From NCBI GenBank assembly GCA_029248525.1, contig JAQWJE010000027.1:1-64000 (forward strand): 64,000 bases of DNA, read 5' to 3'. The position numbers and the translations under genes are program-made. Below are positions 20,538 through 30,146 of the stretch, piece after piece (within the stretch, counting starts at the first letter, position 1; every line of letters starts with the position of its first letter). This DNA comes from Candidatus Binatia bacterium. Its GTDB lineage: Bacteria > Desulfobacterota > Binatia > UBA12015. Under the pieces are notes generated by a model. That model was not told the DNA's origin. It made no database searches and saw only the letters and a program-made list of their open reading frames with translations.

Positions 20538-22019
20538 TCACCCGAGAGCTTCCGCCATCTCGATGGCCGCAAATACGCTGCGGGACTTCCGGACGCACTC
20601 CTCATATTCAGACTGCGGATCCGAGTCGTAGACGATACCCGCCCCCGCTTGCACCCAGGCTTTTCCGTCCTGCATCAGAGCCGTGCGGATCGTGATTGCC
20701 GTATCCATGGCTCCATCGAAACCCAGATATCCGAGTGCGCCGCCGTAGAGTCCTCGACTGACTGGCTCGAGTTCGTCGATAATCTCCATCGCACGGACCT
20801 TGGGCGCTCCGGACAGGGTGCCTGCCGGAAACGCAGCACGCAGCGCATCGATCGCATCGAACTCGGCGGCTACCTGCCCTTCCACATTCGAAACGATATG
20901 CATCACATGCGAGTAGCGCTCGATCTTGAATTCCTCAGTGACCTTCACCGACCCTGGCTCGGCAACCCGGCCAACATCGTTCCGCCCCAGGTCGAGCAGC
21001 ATCACGTGCTCCGCTCGCTCCTTGGGATCCGCGAGAAGGCCTTCCGCCAGACGACCGTCTTCCAGAGGGTCCGCCGCGCGGGGCCTGGTTCCGGCAATGG
21101 GGCGAACCGTCATCACCCCTTGCTCGAGGCGCACCAGAACCTCCGGAGAGCCACTGACGACCGCAAATCCATCCAACTCGAGGTAGGTCAGGTAGGGCGA
21201 AGGATTGATGGACCGCAAGCAGCGATAAACATCGAACGGGGCGGCATGAGTCGACCGACTGAAACGCTGGGCGAGAACAACCTGAATGATGTCGCCGGAA
21301 ACGATATATTCTTTCGCGCGGCCGACGAGATCCTTGTAGCCCTCCTCGGTCATATTCGACTCGACCTCACCCGGCGAGGTCATTCCGATCCGCCCCTGCA
21401 AGACCGGCGCGGGAGCCTCCAGTCGGAGGGTCAGCTCTTCAAGTTTGGCAACCGCCTGAGCTCGCGCCTCTTCAAGGTCGCCACCAGCGCGCACATCCGC
21501 GTGGGTGAGCAGCAGAATCTTCTGCTCCCGATTATCAAAGATCACCAAAGTATCGACCAGCAGCAAGGCCAGGTCGGGCAAGACCATTGCCGCAGGTGGT
21601 GGCTCGGGCAGATCTTCGATGAGCCGCACGGCATCATAACCAATCCAACCGACCAGACCGCCCCGCAAGCGCGGCAATTCAGGAACTTCGGCCATGACGA
21701 ATTGCGCAAGGATCTGGCGCAGCTCCAGCAACGGATCGACGTCGTTGAAGCTCTCGGAGCGACCGTCAGCCCAGGAGACCGTCATCTCGCGGCCCGTGGC
21801 TCGGATGATCGCAGCCGGCTCGGTCGCCAAAAAACTGTAGCGGCCCCACTGCTCGCCGCCCTCATTACTCTCGAGAAGAAAGCCTTCGCCGCCGCGGTGG
21901 ATTTTCTGGAAAGCCGTCACTGGCGTATCACGATCGGCAAGCACCTCGGTCCAGACCGGAACGTGCGTCACCCCGGAGGCCAAGCGCTCAAACTGAGGCT
22001 GAGTAGGATAGCTCCTCAT
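20538..22019 (-). CDS. trpE: Anthranilate synthase component I
   Basis: The 493-residue protein has the N-terminal feedback site LLES (48-51), which binds tryptophan in TrpE, and the C-terminal chorismate-binding domain with [66 protein letters not shown] and [12 protein letters not shown]. It makes anthranilate from chorismate with TrpG. It starts 5 nt after the SPOR gene, so there is no room for a trp leader peptide or attenuator. Regulation is probably mostly allosteric through the LLES site. Confidence 0.97.
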   Translation of the reverse strand: MRSYPTQPQFERLASGVTHVPVWTEVLADRDTPVTAFQKIHRGGEGFLLESNEGGEQWGRYSFLATEPAAIIRATGREMTVSWADGRSESFNDVDPLLELRQILAQFVMAEVPELPRLRGGLVGWIGYDAVRLIEDLPEPPPAAMVLPDLALLLVDTLVIFDNREQKILLLTHADVRAGGDLEEARAQAVAKLEELTLRLEAPAPVLQGRIGMTSPGEVESNMTEEGYKDLVGRAKEYIVSGDIIQVVLAQRFSRSTHAAPFDVYRCLRSINPSPYLTYLELDGFAVVSGSPEVLVRLEQGVMTVRPIAGTRPRAADPLEDGRLAEGLLADPKERAEHVMLLDLGRNDVGRVAEPGSVKVTEEFKIERYSHVMHIVSNVEGQVAAEFDAIDALRAAFPAGTLSGAPKVRAMEIIDELEPVSRGLYGGALGYLGFDGAMDTAITIRTALMQDGKAWVQAGAGIVYDSDPQSEYEECVRKSRSVFAAIEMAEALG

Positions 22020-22024
22020 GATCG

Positions 22025-22696
22025 CTACTCCTCCACCAGAAACGCGCGCGGATACCGCTCCTTGTTCTTGAGTCGGACCACCATCGAGGTCGCTTGCTCC
22101 ATCGTCGCAAACCGCCCCACTCGCACTCGATACCAGGTCTCCCCGCGCAAACGGACCTTGAAGAGATAGGCCGGGTAGCCCTTGCCTTCCAGCTGTCGGA
22201 TCAAACGATCCGCTGTCGCAGGATCCTTCGTCGCATTCACCTGCACAGCCCAGGTGCCCGCGTCCACCATATTCACCGTCGGCTTCGGTGTGGGGGCTGG
22301 TCGCACCGGGGTGCGCGTCTGGACGGGAGCCGGTGCCATTGTCGGGGCAACGCGCGGGGGTACTCTCGTGGGGGCAACTCGAGGTGCGCGCGTCGCCGTC
22401 GGTGCCGGTTTGACGGCAAGGCGGAATGGCGATGTCGGCCTTGGCTCAGGAGAGCGCTGCGCCTGCTCCGCTACGGCAACCGAAGTTGGCTTGGTCGCAG
22501 GCCGAGTCCTGGCCTGCGCCGGTCCATCGATGGGCAAACGAACGACGTGCTCCTCGCTGCGGACACGACTCTCCTGCAATCCCTTTCCGACAAAAATGCC
22601 AAGAAAAAAGACAACCGCCGATCCGCCGGCAAAAGCCAGGATCAGTCCCAGAACCTCCAACCATCCGAACTCGAACCGCCGCCCACTGCCTGCCAT
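22025..22696 (-). CDS. Membrane-anchored SPOR-domain protein
   Basis: The 223-residue protein has a short cytosolic start, one membrane helix (about residues 12-37, with FFLGIFVGKGL), a long periplasmic linker rich in Pro, Ala, Arg and Thr with repeated VAPT units (about 90-145), and a C-terminal SPOR domain (about 145-223: WAVQVNATKDPATADRLI, WYRVRVGRFATMEQA). SPOR domains bind denuded septal peptidoglycan, so a cell-division or envelope role is likely. It lies 3 nt after argS, an order I recall from deltaproteobacteria, and directly precedes trpE. Confidence 0.9.
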   Translation of the reverse strand: MAGSGRRFEFGWLEVLGLILAFAGGSAVVFFLGIFVGKGLQESRVRSEEHVVRLPIDGPAQARTRPATKPTSVAVAEQAQRSPEPRPTSPFRLAVKPAPTATRAPRVAPTRVPPRVAPTMAPAPVQTRTPVRPAPTPKPTVNMVDAGTWAVQVNATKDPATADRLIRQLEGKGYPAYLFKVRLRGETWYRVRVGRFATMEQATSMVVRLKNKERYPRAFLVEE

Positions 22697-22699
22697 TTT

Positions 22700-24358
22700 T
22701 CACATCCTATCTGGTGCCGAGACGCCCAGAACCGACAATCCGTCGGCCACAACTCGCTGCACGAGGCGCAAAAGGAAGAGGCGCGCGCGCCTACGCGGCT
22801 CTTCGGCATCCCCGAGCACTCGGTGCTGGTTGTAGAAACGATGCAAGAGTGCCGCAAAATCCTGCAGATAGAAAACCAGCCGGTGGGGCTCGAGTTCCCG
22901 GGCGGCTATCTCGACAACTTCTGCATAGGCCGCCGCCGCTGTGATCAGCTCCTGCTCCTCGCGCAAAACGAGGGGAGCCAGATCAGCCAGCGTCGGATTC
23001 CCCTCGGGCAGGCTCACCCCTTTCTCGCCCGCCTGCGCAAAAAGGTTGGCGATGCGGGCGTGGGCATATTGCACGTAATAGACCGGATTATCGGTCGAAC
23101 GCTTCTTTGCCAATTCCAGATCAAATTCCAGATGCGTGTCCGATTTCCGACTGAGGAAAAAGAAGCGAACGGCGTCCGTGCCAACCTCGTCGATGAGATC
23201 GTCGAGCGTGACATACTCGGCTCGGCGCGTGGACATCTTCACCTGCTCCCCGTGCCTGGTGAGGGTGACAAATTGATAGATCACCGCGCGGATGCGCTCG
23301 GCCGGCAGACCCAGCCCCGCCAAACCAGCCTTCACCTCCTGATTTTCGGCAATATGGTCGGCACCCAGCACGTCGACAATCTCATCAAAGCCGCGGCCCA
23401 GCTTGTTTTCGTGGTAGGCGATATCCGGGAGGCGATAGGCCGGCTCACCTGAACTTTTCACCAGAACACGGTCCTTGGGGAGGCCAACCTTCTCGCCGAG
23501 CAGCCACACAGCACCTTCGCGGCGATCGACCAATCCCCGTTTTTCCAACTCGGCCAGAACCCGATCGATCGACCCGCTCGCGTAGAGCGTGTCCTCGTTG
23601 AAGAACTCGTCGAACCGGATCCCGAGGCGTTCCTGCGTTTCTCGAATCTCGCGAAAAATCGCCTCCTCGGCAGCATCCCGAAAGGCGGTTCCCTCATGCC
23701 CCACAAGGTCCCGGCCATGCGCATCCCGGAGCCCCGCGGCAACCTCGCGGATATAATCGCCCTGATAGCCGTCTTCGGGAAAATCCGCGGGTTCGTCGAC
23801 CAACTCCAGATACCGGCCGCGCACCGAATCGCCAAGAACCTTCATCTGACGGCCGGCATTGTTGAAATAGTACTCGCGATGGACGTCATGGCCGGTCGCC
23901 TCGAGAACTCGCGCGATCGAATCACCCAGAACGGCATTCCGGCCGTGCCCAACGGTCAGGGGACCTGTCGGATTCGCGCTGACAAATTCCACCTGAACCC
24001 GACGCCTCTCGCCGAATTTGGAGATGCCCAGAGCAGAATCGGAAGCCAGATCGACCATGAGGGTGCGAAAAAGCTCCGGCTTCAGTCGGAAATTGAGGAA
24101 TCCGGGGCCGGCAATCTCGATGGATTCCACCCAGCCCGCTGGGTCCTCGACGTTCTCGATCAAGATCTCCGCGATGGCACGGGGCGCCTTTTTCTCAGGC
24201 TTGGCGAGAATCATCGCGATATTACTCGCGAGATCGCCATGATCTCTGTCCTTCGGACTCTCCAGAGTCGCTGCCGGTGCCTCTCGGCTTACCAGCTGTC
24301 CGGCTTCCGAGGCACGAATCAGCGCCTCGGAGAGTAAACCCTCGATGCGGCTCTTCAC
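22700..24358 (-). CDS. argS: Arginyl-tRNA synthetase
   Basis: The 552-residue class I synthetase has the HIGH-type motif in SANPTGPLTVGHGRN, VQVEFVSANPTG just before it, and the KMS-type region VKMSTRRAEYVTLDDL. The C-terminal DALR anticodon-binding domain includes YVQYAHARIANLF and ALLHRFYNQHRVLG. It charges tRNA-Arg. Start GTG 24358. A 114-bp gap separates it from rplQ; this is the largest break downstream of the alpha operon and the most likely place for a promoter serving argS-SPOR-trp, although only a weak TTGACC can be seen there. Confidence 0.96.
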   Translation of the reverse strand: MKSRIEGLLSEALIRASEAGQLVSREAPAATLESPKDRDHGDLASNIAMILAKPEKKAPRAIAEILIENVEDPAGWVESIEIAGPGFLNFRLKPELFRTLMVDLASDSALGISKFGERRRVQVEFVSANPTGPLTVGHGRNAVLGDSIARVLEATGHDVHREYYFNNAGRQMKVLGDSVRGRYLELVDEPADFPEDGYQGDYIREVAAGLRDAHGRDLVGHEGTAFRDAAEEAIFREIRETQERLGIRFDEFFNEDTLYASGSIDRVLAELEKRGLVDRREGAVWLLGEKVGLPKDRVLVKSSGEPAYRLPDIAYHENKLGRGFDEIVDVLGADHIAENQEVKAGLAGLGLPAERIRAVIYQFVTLTRHGEQVKMSTRRAEYVTLDDLIDEVGTDAVRFFFLSRKSDTHLEFDLELAKKRSTDNPVYYVQYAHARIANLFAQAGEKGVSLPEGNPTLADLAPLVLREEQELITAAAAYAEVVEIAARELEPHRLVFYLQDFAALLHRFYNQHRVLGDAEEPRRRARLFLLRLVQRVVADGLSVLGVSAPDRM

Positions 24359-24472
24359 CTTCGACTCCTCCGACGTTCCGGTACCACGAAGAGGAGCTAC
24401 CGACTTAGTTTGTGCGGGTCAAACCTCTGCTTCTCCACAAACGAAGAAGAGCCTGGTGGTCCAATAAAAGGC

Positions 24473-24883
24473 TCAGCTTTCAGCAGCCGGCTTGCGTCGC
24501 GGTTTCTTCTTGGCGGGAAGGTCTTCACCCGAACCGGTGAACTCAATCACCGACATCGCCGCAGCGTCCCCGCGGCGTACGCCCAACTTCGTGACACGGG
24601 TATAACCACCCGGTCGGTCGGCAAATCGCGGCGCGACTTCGTCAAAAAGGCGGCTCACGGCATCGCGGTTACCTACAAAAGCCACGGCCCGACGGCGCGC
24701 GGCCAATGTACCCTGCTTGCCCAGCGTCACCATGCGATCGGCGATCCGACGAAGCTCTTTCGCCTTGGCGTCCGTGGTTTCGATCCGATCCCGTTTGATG
24801 AGTTCGGCCACCAGATTTCGGTAGAGTGCAGAGCGGTGGGCCGATGATCGACCCAGTCTCTTGCCAGCTTTCATGTGTCGCAT
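24473..24883 (-). CDS. rplQ: 50S ribosomal protein L17
   Basis: The 136-residue protein begins [24 protein letters not shown], the L17 signature, with [14 protein letters not shown] and [17 protein letters not shown] in the core. The last 25 residues are a basic extension ([11 protein letters not shown]). It binds 23S rRNA near the exit tunnel. It closes the alpha operon, 42 nt after rpoA. Confidence 0.97.
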   Translation of the reverse strand: MRHMKAGKRLGRSSAHRSALYRNLVAELIKRDRIETTDAKAKELRRIADRMVTLGKQGTLAARRRAVAFVGNRDAVSRLFDEVAPRFADRPGGYTRVTKLGVRRGDAAAMSVIEFTGSGEDLPAKKKPRRKPAAES

Positions 24884-24925
24884 GGTTCGTCCGTATCTAT
24901 CGCTTTCGTTTTCCCGAGAAGGATC

Positions 24926-25957
24926 TCAGGACTGCCCCTCGAGGGCCATTCGTCGCTGTTCCAGTTCCGTCCGAGACGGGAAGTTGTCCAACCGCATCCC
25001 GAGTGACAATCCCATATCGGTCAAAAGCTCGCGGATCTCGTTGAGAGATTTACGACCGAAGTTCTTGGTCTTGAGCATCTCGGCTTCGGTTCGCTGCACC
25101 AATTCCCCGATATAACGAACGTCGGCATTCTGGAGACAATTGGCCGATCGGACCGAAAGCTCCAACTCGTCGACGGTCTTGAAGAGGTTCTCGTTCAGAT
25201 CCGAGCCGACTTCTTCCGGCACGGCCACCGGCGCTTCGACCGGCTCTTCGAAGTTGATGAAGATATTGAGCTGGTCCTGAAGGATGCGTGCCGAGTAGGC
25301 GATGGCGTCCAGGGGGCTGACGCTCCCATCCGTCCAGATTTCCATGGCGAGCTTGTCGTAATCGGTGCGCTGACCCACTCGAGCGTTGGTCACATTCACA
25401 TTGACCTTGCGGATCGGGGAGAAGATCGAGTCGATGGCAATGGTTCCCACCGGAGCGCTATCGTCCTTGTTTCGGTCAGCCGGCACATAACCTCGACCCG
25501 CTTCGATGGTGAGATCGACCGTGAGCTGTGCACCCTTGCCCAGGTTGGCAATCACATGGCCCGGGTTGAGGATCTCCAACTCAGGGCCGCACTCGATATC
25601 GCCTGCGGTGACTGCCTTCTCCCCCGACACATTGATGCGCGCCGAGGTATGTTCGGCACCATCATGAAGACGGAAACGAGCTTCCTTGAGGTTCAGGATG
25701 ACATCGGTGACGTCCTCGACCACTCCATCGATTGTGGAGAATTCGTGGAGGGTATTTTCGAAGCGAACCGATGTGATCGCCGCTCCTCGAAGTGAGGACA
25801 GCAAAATCCGACGGAGCGAATTCCCGAGAGTCGTACCAAAGCCTCGCTCGAGCGGCTCGCACTCGATCTTGGCGTAGTTGTCTTTCATGGTCTTCGCGTC
25901 AGCTTCGAGTCGCTGAGGTTTGGTCAGCTCTCGCCAATTCAGTGAATAAGAGTTCAA
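24926..25957 (-). CDS. rpoA: RNA polymerase alpha subunit
   Basis: The 343-residue protein has the assembly domain (about 1-235: [49 protein letters not shown]) and the C-terminal promoter/activator domain (about 255-330: [39 protein letters not shown]). The N-terminal [12 protein letters not shown] resembles deltaproteobacterial alpha subunits. The start is TTG 25957, with GGGAG about 8 nt upstream; the first in-frame ATG (residue 24) would cut off conserved sequence. The gene normally before it, rpsD, is missing. Confidence 0.97.
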   Translation of the reverse strand: MNSYSLNWRELTKPQRLEADAKTMKDNYAKIECEPLERGFGTTLGNSLRRILLSSLRGAAITSVRFENTLHEFSTIDGVVEDVTDVILNLKEARFRLHDGAEHTSARINVSGEKAVTAGDIECGPELEILNPGHVIANLGKGAQLTVDLTIEAGRGYVPADRNKDDSAPVGTIAIDSIFSPIRKVNVNVTNARVGQRTDYDKLAMEIWTDGSVSPLDAIAYSARILQDQLNIFINFEEPVEAPVAVPEEVGSDLNENLFKTVDELELSVRSANCLQNADVRYIGELVQRTEAEMLKTKNFGRKSLNEIRELLTDMGLSLGMRLDNFPSRTELEQRRMALEGQS

Positions 25958-26016
25958 CTGGATTCTCCCGATTTCGTTTTCGTCCCGGTCTCCCGGCTAA
26001 TTCGAATTGAGTTCAA

Positions 26017-26098
26017 CGACGAAGGTTTGCTTGATCGACAGAGTCGTCGGTGAGCGCTCCGATAGCACTCTGACTCTGCCCTTGGGTCGGTCTCACCG
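26017..26098 (-). promoter_or_regulatory. Possible structured leader between rpsK and rpoA (alternative hairpins)
   Basis: The 143-nt space between rpsK and rpoA, where rpsD normally sits, contains two inverted repeats. CGGTGAG/CTCACCG (26048-26054 with 26092-26098) encloses a second short pairing CCGA/TCGG. CGACGA/TCGTCG (26017-26022 with 26044-26049) shares positions 26048-26049 with the first, so the two cannot form fully at once. That arrangement is what a translational switch for rpoA would look like, but arms of six to seven pairs can occur by chance. A switching role is inference. Confidence 0.35.
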
Positions 26099-26100
26099 CT

Positions 26101-26574
26101 TCAGACGCGTCTGCGTTTGGGGGGGCGACAACCATTATGCGGAATAGGCGTGACATCGCGGATTGCCGTGATGGCAAACCCGGCGCCCTGCAAGGAACGC
26201 AAAGCAGGCTCTCGACCACCACCGGGTCCGTTCACCAGGACCTGGACGGATCGCATACCCTGATCCGAAGCTTTCTTGGCCGCATTCTCCGCAGCTAACT
26301 GGGCTGCGAAGGGAGTGCCCTTTCGTGAGCCCTTGAAGCCCACGGAACCTGCACTTGCCCACGAGATCGCTCCACCTTGCGTATCGGTGATGGTGACGAT
26401 CGTATTGTTGAAAGTGGAGTGGATATGCACCACTCCTTCGGCCACGATCCGCTTGCCCTTTTTGCGCTTGGGGGCAGCCGTGGCTGGAGATGCAGCAGCG
26501 GTCTCTTCCGAAGCGGCCGCCGGGGCGGGTGCTTCTTCGGTGACTGCTTCCGGAGTATCTTCCGGATTCGACAT
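26101..26574 (-). CDS. rpsK: 30S ribosomal protein S11 with acidic N-terminal extension
   Basis: The protein has 157 residues. The S11 core begins near residue 37 ([20 protein letters not shown]) and contains [28 protein letters not shown] and the C-terminal [16 protein letters not shown]. The first 35 residues (rich in Glu, Ala, Thr and Pro) are an addition compared with the usual length of about 129. The core binds 16S rRNA at the platform near the E site. It is followed by rpoA instead of rpsD. Confidence 0.97.
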   Translation of the reverse strand: MSNPEDTPEAVTEEAPAPAAASEETAAASPATAAPKRKKGKRIVAEGVVHIHSTFNNTIVTITDTQGGAISWASAGSVGFKGSRKGTPFAAQLAAENAAKKASDQGMRSVQVLVNGPGGGREPALRSLQGAGFAITAIRDVTPIPHNGCRPPKRRRV

Positions 26575-26650
26575 TCGGTCTTTCTCCCTGCTTTTTTTCG
26601 TAAAGGCGTCGGGCCGGAACGGCCCTTTCGCTCAAATCAGATGGATTGGC

Positions 26651-27034
26651 TCAGCCCTTCGAGGGCGCCTGCTTCTTGCCGGCAATCGCACGGCGCGGTC
26701 CCTTGCGGGTTCTTGCATTGGTCGAGGTGCGCTGGCCGCGCGCGGGCAGCCCGCGTCGATGCCGCAAACCACGGTAGCAACCGAGTTCAACGTACCTTTT
26801 AATGTTCAGTGTCACTTCACGACGAAGGTCGCCTTCGACCTTGTAGGTCTCGTCAATGACGCTGCGGATACTCTGGAGGTCTTCTTCGCTCAAAGCGTCC
26901 GAATTCTTGCTACGATCCACGCCGGCCTCGTCGCAGATCTGCTGCGCGCTCGTCCGACCAACCCCGTAGATATAAGTGAGAGCAATTTCTGCTCTCTTGT
27001 TATGCGGAAGATCCACTCCTGCAATACGTGCCAT
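26651..27034 (-). CDS. rpsM: 30S ribosomal protein S13
   Basis: The 127-residue protein starts [26 protein letters not shown] and has [20 protein letters not shown] and the basic C-terminus [16 protein letters not shown], all standard for S13. It sits at the head of the 30S subunit and contacts the P-site tRNA and 23S rRNA. It follows rpmJ by 13 nt and is separated from rpsK by 76 nt. Confidence 0.98.
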   Translation of the reverse strand: MARIAGVDLPHNKRAEIALTYIYGVGRTSAQQICDEAGVDRSKNSDALSEEDLQSIRSVIDETYKVEGDLRREVTLNIKRYVELGCYRGLRHRRGLPARGQRTSTNARTRKGPRRAIAGKKQAPSKG

Positions 27035-27047
27035 GCCTAATCGCTCC

Positions 27048-27161
27048 CTAACCCTGACGCTGCTTGTGACGCGGGTTCTCGCAAATCACCCGAACGATTC
27101 CCTGCCTCCGAATGACCTTGCATTTGGGACAGATCTTCTTGACTGATGCTCGAACCTTCAA
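27048..27161 (-). CDS. rpmJ: 50S ribosomal protein L36 (TTG start)
   Basis: The 37-residue gene encodes [14 protein letters not shown], then [15 protein letters not shown]; the Cys4-type zinc ribbon is visible as C-x2-C and C with a downstream His. No ATG fits: the only nearby ATG, at 27169, hits a stop after two further codons. The reading frame starts at TTG 27161, eight nt after a GAGG that overlaps the infA stop. This is the zinc-binding (C+) form. It is 10 nt from infA and 13 nt from rpsM. Confidence 0.93.
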   Translation of the reverse strand: MKVRASVKKICPKCKVIRRQGIVRVICENPRHKQRQG

Positions 27162-27171
27162 AACTTCATCC

Positions 27172-27390
27172 TCATTTCGCTCGATACGTAATTCGACCTC
27201 GGCTCAAGTCATAGGGGGAAAGCTCCACCGTAACTTTGTCACCAGGAAGAATCTTGATGTAATGTTTACGCATTTTGCCCGAAATATGGGCAATAATCTT
27301 ATGATCGTTTTCGAGCGTTACACGGAACATGGCATTTGGCAGCGCCTCCTGCACGGTCCCGTTAACCTCAATCGCTTCGCCTCTGGGCAA
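27172..27390 (-). CDS. infA: Translation initiation factor IF-1 (TTG start)
   Basis: The 72-residue OB-fold protein has [38 protein letters not shown] and [13 protein letters not shown], typical of IF-1. It blocks the ribosomal A site during initiation. The frame begins at TTG 27390 (residues LPRGEAIE), with AGAGG a few nt upstream; the first internal ATG would remove a third of the fold. It lies 9 nt after map. Confidence 0.95.
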   Translation of the reverse strand: MPRGEAIEVNGTVQEALPNAMFRVTLENDHKIIAHISGKMRKHYIKILPGDKVTVELSPYDLSRGRITYRAK

Positions 27391-27399
27391 ATCAGCCTC

Positions 27400-28164
27400 T
27401 TATGCAGCTATCGTCAACACTTCAGGCCCATTGGCCGTCACTGCTACGGAATGTTCAAAGTGCGCGGCGATGTTCCGGTCCCGCGTCACTGCGGTCCATC
27501 CATCCTCGAGCACATCCACTTCCCACGTCCCCAGGCAGACCATTGGCTCGATTGCGAGCACCATGCCTTCCTTGATTCGCGGGTTCTGACCCCTGCTTAC
27601 GTAATTCGGTACTTGGGGATCTTCATGCAGCCGTTGGCCGATGCCGTGTCCCACAAAATCCTTCACTACACCGTAACCGCCGGCTTCCGCGTGCTTCTGA
27701 ATCGCTGCGGAAATATCGCGAATACGGTTTCCAATACAGAGTTTTTCAATGCCCCGATCCAGAGATTCAGAAGTGATACGGATCAAATCATCCGCCTCGC
27801 TCGTCACCTTCCCGACCGGGATCGTGATTGCGCCATCCCCGTAATAACCCCCACGAATGACGCCAAAATCCAGTCCGACAATATCCCCATCCTGCAGAAT
27901 CCGCTGGTCACTGGGCATACCGTGAACAACTTCCTCGTTAATGGATACGCAAAGCGTTGAGGGATACGTCTTCCCGCCTACGGTGTAACCTTTGAAGGCC
28001 GGTTCTGCACCTGCCTTTTTTGTCCAGGCCTCAGCCAGCCGGTCGAGCTCTCCTGTAGAAATACCGGGACGAACTTCTTCCCGTAAACGTTGAAGAATTT
28101 CGCCCACGGTCCGACAGGCCGAACGAATCACTTCAACCTCTTCCTGACGGCGAAGGACGATCAT
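27400..28164 (-). CDS. map: Methionine aminopeptidase, type I
   Basis: The 254-residue protein has the dimetal ligands in VGLDFGVIRGGYYGDGA (two Asp), FVGHGIGQRLHEDP (His), MVLAIEPMV (Glu) and HFEHSVAV (Glu). TLCVSINEEVVHGMP holds the substrate-side His. It removes the initiator Met from new proteins. Its start overlaps the adk stop (ATGA). The secY-adk-map-infA order is common. Confidence 0.97.
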   Translation of the reverse strand: MIVLRRQEEVEVIRSACRTVGEILQRLREEVRPGISTGELDRLAEAWTKKAGAEPAFKGYTVGGKTYPSTLCVSINEEVVHGMPSDQRILQDGDIVGLDFGVIRGGYYGDGAITIPVGKVTSEADDLIRITSESLDRGIEKLCIGNRIRDISAAIQKHAEAGGYGVVKDFVGHGIGQRLHEDPQVPNYVSRGQNPRIKEGMVLAIEPMVCLGTWEVDVLEDGWTAVTRDRNIAAHFEHSVAVTANGPEVLTIAA

Positions 28165-28823
28165 AATCGTTCACTCAAGGCAGGAAACAGCCTGGCGGCG
28201 ACCTCAGGGGCAGAACCTGTACCGTCGACCTTCACCAACTGCGCGCGGCTTTCGTAAAATTCGAGAAGTGGCTCAGTTTCCTTGCGGTAGATTTCCAGCC
28301 GCGCCTGGATCACTTCTTCATGATCATCGTCGCGCTGGTAGAGCTCTCCGGAACAGCGATCACAGATACCGGCGATCTTGGGAGGGCTGAAGTCGACGTG
28401 GAACATCGCGCCACATTCGCGGCAGGTACGGCGACCGGAAAGACGCCCCACAACTTCGTCACCGGGAACATCGAGACAGGCGGCAAGGAATTTCATCGCC
28501 GATCCTCGCAGGATCGACTCGAGGCCCTCGGCCTGCGGTTTGGATCTTGGAAAGCCATCCAGCAGGAAACCGTCTGCACAATCAGGTTGCTCGATCCGGG
28601 CTTGCACGATGCCCAACATCAACTCATCGGGAACCAGTTTGCCGTGGTCCATCAGGCTACGTGCCTCGAGGCCCAGCTCGGAACCTTTGGAAGCCTCGGA
28701 TCGCAGAATATCCCCCGTCGAAATATGAGGAATGACGATCTTCTGAATCAGAAGATCAGCCTGGGTACCTTTGCCGGCTCCCGGAGGACCCAGCAGTACC
28801 AATTGCAATCCGTGCTCAGCCAC
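28161..28823 (-). CDS. adk: Adenylate kinase, zinc-LID type
   Basis: The 220-residue enzyme has P-loop GPPGAGKGT (12-20), PHISTGDILR, the AMP-binding LLDGFPRSKPQAE and a LID with four cysteines (C134, C137, C154, C157), which should bind zinc. It interconverts ATP, ADP and AMP. Start GTG 28823, 12 nt after secY. The LID cysteines are the Gram-positive/deltaproteobacterial style rather than the enteric hydrogen-bonded LID. Confidence 0.97.
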   Translation of the reverse strand: MAEHGLQLVLLGPPGAGKGTQADLLIQKIVIPHISTGDILRSEASKGSELGLEARSLMDHGKLVPDELMLGIVQARIEQPDCADGFLLDGFPRSKPQAEGLESILRGSAMKFLAACLDVPGDEVVGRLSGRRTCRECGAMFHVDFSPPKIAGICDRCSGELYQRDDDHEEVIQARLEIYRKETEPLLEFYESRAQLVKVDGTGSAPEVAARLFPALSERL

Positions 28824-28835
28824 CTGGGATCCGAC

Positions 28836-30146
28836 CTAGCCGCGCCGCCCGCGGATACGTCCGCCCTTCATGAAGCCATCATAGTTGCGCGTCAATAGAT
28901 GGGTTTCCATCTGCCCAACCGTGTCCAGCGCCACGCCAACGACAATGAGCAGGGCGGTTCCTCCAAAGAAGAATGGTACATTGAACTGCTGAATCAGCAC
29001 CGTCGGCAAGACACAGACAGCGGATATGTAGATAGCACCGCCCAGCGTGATTCGTGTGAGAATCCGATCGATGAACTCGGCCGTCTTGGACCCTGGACGA
29101 ATGCCGGGAATGTAGCCGCCGACCTTCTTCATATTGTCCGCCACCTCGACAGGGTCGAAGGTCACCGCTGTGTAGAAGTAGCAGAAAAAAACGATCAATC
29201 CGACGTAAACGATATTGTAGATCCAGCTTCCGGGTTGCAGCGCATCAGCGACCTGACCGGCAATCGGGTGCTCCACAAAGCTCGCGATGGTCCCCGGGAA
29301 AATCAGCAATGATGAGGCAAAAATCGGGGGAATCACGCCTGCTGTGTTGATCTTCAGAGGCAAATGAGAGGATTGGCCGCCATACTGACGTCGACCCACG
29401 ACGCGCTTGGCGTATTGAACGGGAATCCGTCGCTGGCCTCGTTCCATATAAATGATGGCGCCAACGGTCAGAATCATGAAAAGAAGCAGGCCGATTACCG
29501 TGAACAGGCTGAGCTCGCCCTCATTCATGAATTGGAAGGTGGAAGTCGCAGCGGACGGCAAGGAGGATACGATGCCGGCGAAGATCACAAGCGAGATCCC
29601 GTTTCCGATACCGCGCTCGGTCACCTGCTCGCCAAGCCACATGATAAAGGCTGTGCCCGCGGTCAAAGTGACCATGCTCATGAGGCGGAAGGACCAACCG
29701 GGTTCGAAAACAACCCCTCCACCACCAGGTGTCTGGATCTGCTCCAGACCGACACTGATAAACATCGATTGGATCAGCGCCAGAACGACCGTGCCATAAC
29801 GCGTATATTGCGTGATCTTGCGGCGCCCGGCCTCGCCCTCTTTCTTGAGATTCTCAAGAGTCGGCACGACTACGGTAAGCAATTGGATAATGATGGAGGC
29901 GCTGATGTAGGGCATGATTCCCAGCGCAAAAATGGAGAATCTCTCCAGAGCACCACCCGAAAACAGGTTCACCAATCCGAAGACATCATTGGCAGCCGCT
30001 TGAAAAAACGACTGCATCGCCGCACCGTCAATTCCCGGCGTCGGGATGGCCACACCGATGCGGTAGACAGCCATCATCCCCGCTGTGAAGAGAAGGCGTT
30101 TCTTCAGCTCCTCAACACGCAGCGCATTGGAGAACCCGGTAGTCAC
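28836..30146 (-). CDS. secY: Preprotein translocase subunit SecY
   Basis: The 436-residue protein has ten expected membrane helices, the plug region after helix 1 ([15 protein letters not shown]), [64 protein letters not shown] and [17 protein letters not shown], all SecY signatures. It forms the inner-membrane protein-conducting channel with SecE (gene at 55475). Start GTG 30146, in a GTGA overlap with rplO. Confidence 0.98.
   Translation of the reverse strand: MTTGFSNALRVEELKKRLLFTAGMMAVYRIGVAIPTPGIDGAAMQSFFQAAANDVFGLVNLFSGGALERFSIFALGIMPYISASIIIQLLTVVVPTLENLKKEGEAGRRKITQYTRYGTVVLALIQSMFISVGLEQIQTPGGGGVVFEPGWSFRLMSMVTLTAGTAFIMWLGEQVTERGIGNGISLVIFAGIVSSLPSAATSTFQFMNEGELSLFTVIGLLLFMILTVGAIIYMERGQRRIPVQYAKRVVGRRQYGGQSSHLPLKINTAGVIPPIFASSLLIFPGTIASFVEHPIAGQVADALQPGSWIYNIVYVGLIVFFCYFYTAVTFDPVEVADNMKKVGGYIPGIRPGSKTAEFIDRILTRITLGGAIYISAVCVLPTVLIQQFNVPFFFGGTALLIVVGVALDTVGQMETHLLTRNYDGFMKGGRIRGRRG

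Noticed and set aside
24359-24472. Promoter TTGACC-17-TAGCTC in the rplQ-argS gap
   Set aside because: The -10 matches only two of six bases. It is mentioned under argS as the likely promoter area but is not listed as a site.
27158-27169. Three-codon ORF (ATG AAG TTT TGA) just before rpmJ, which could be an upstream regulatory peptide
   Set aside because: Its stop overlaps the rpmJ TTG, but such a short frame is expected by chance and its ATG sits within the ribosome-site region of rpmJ.
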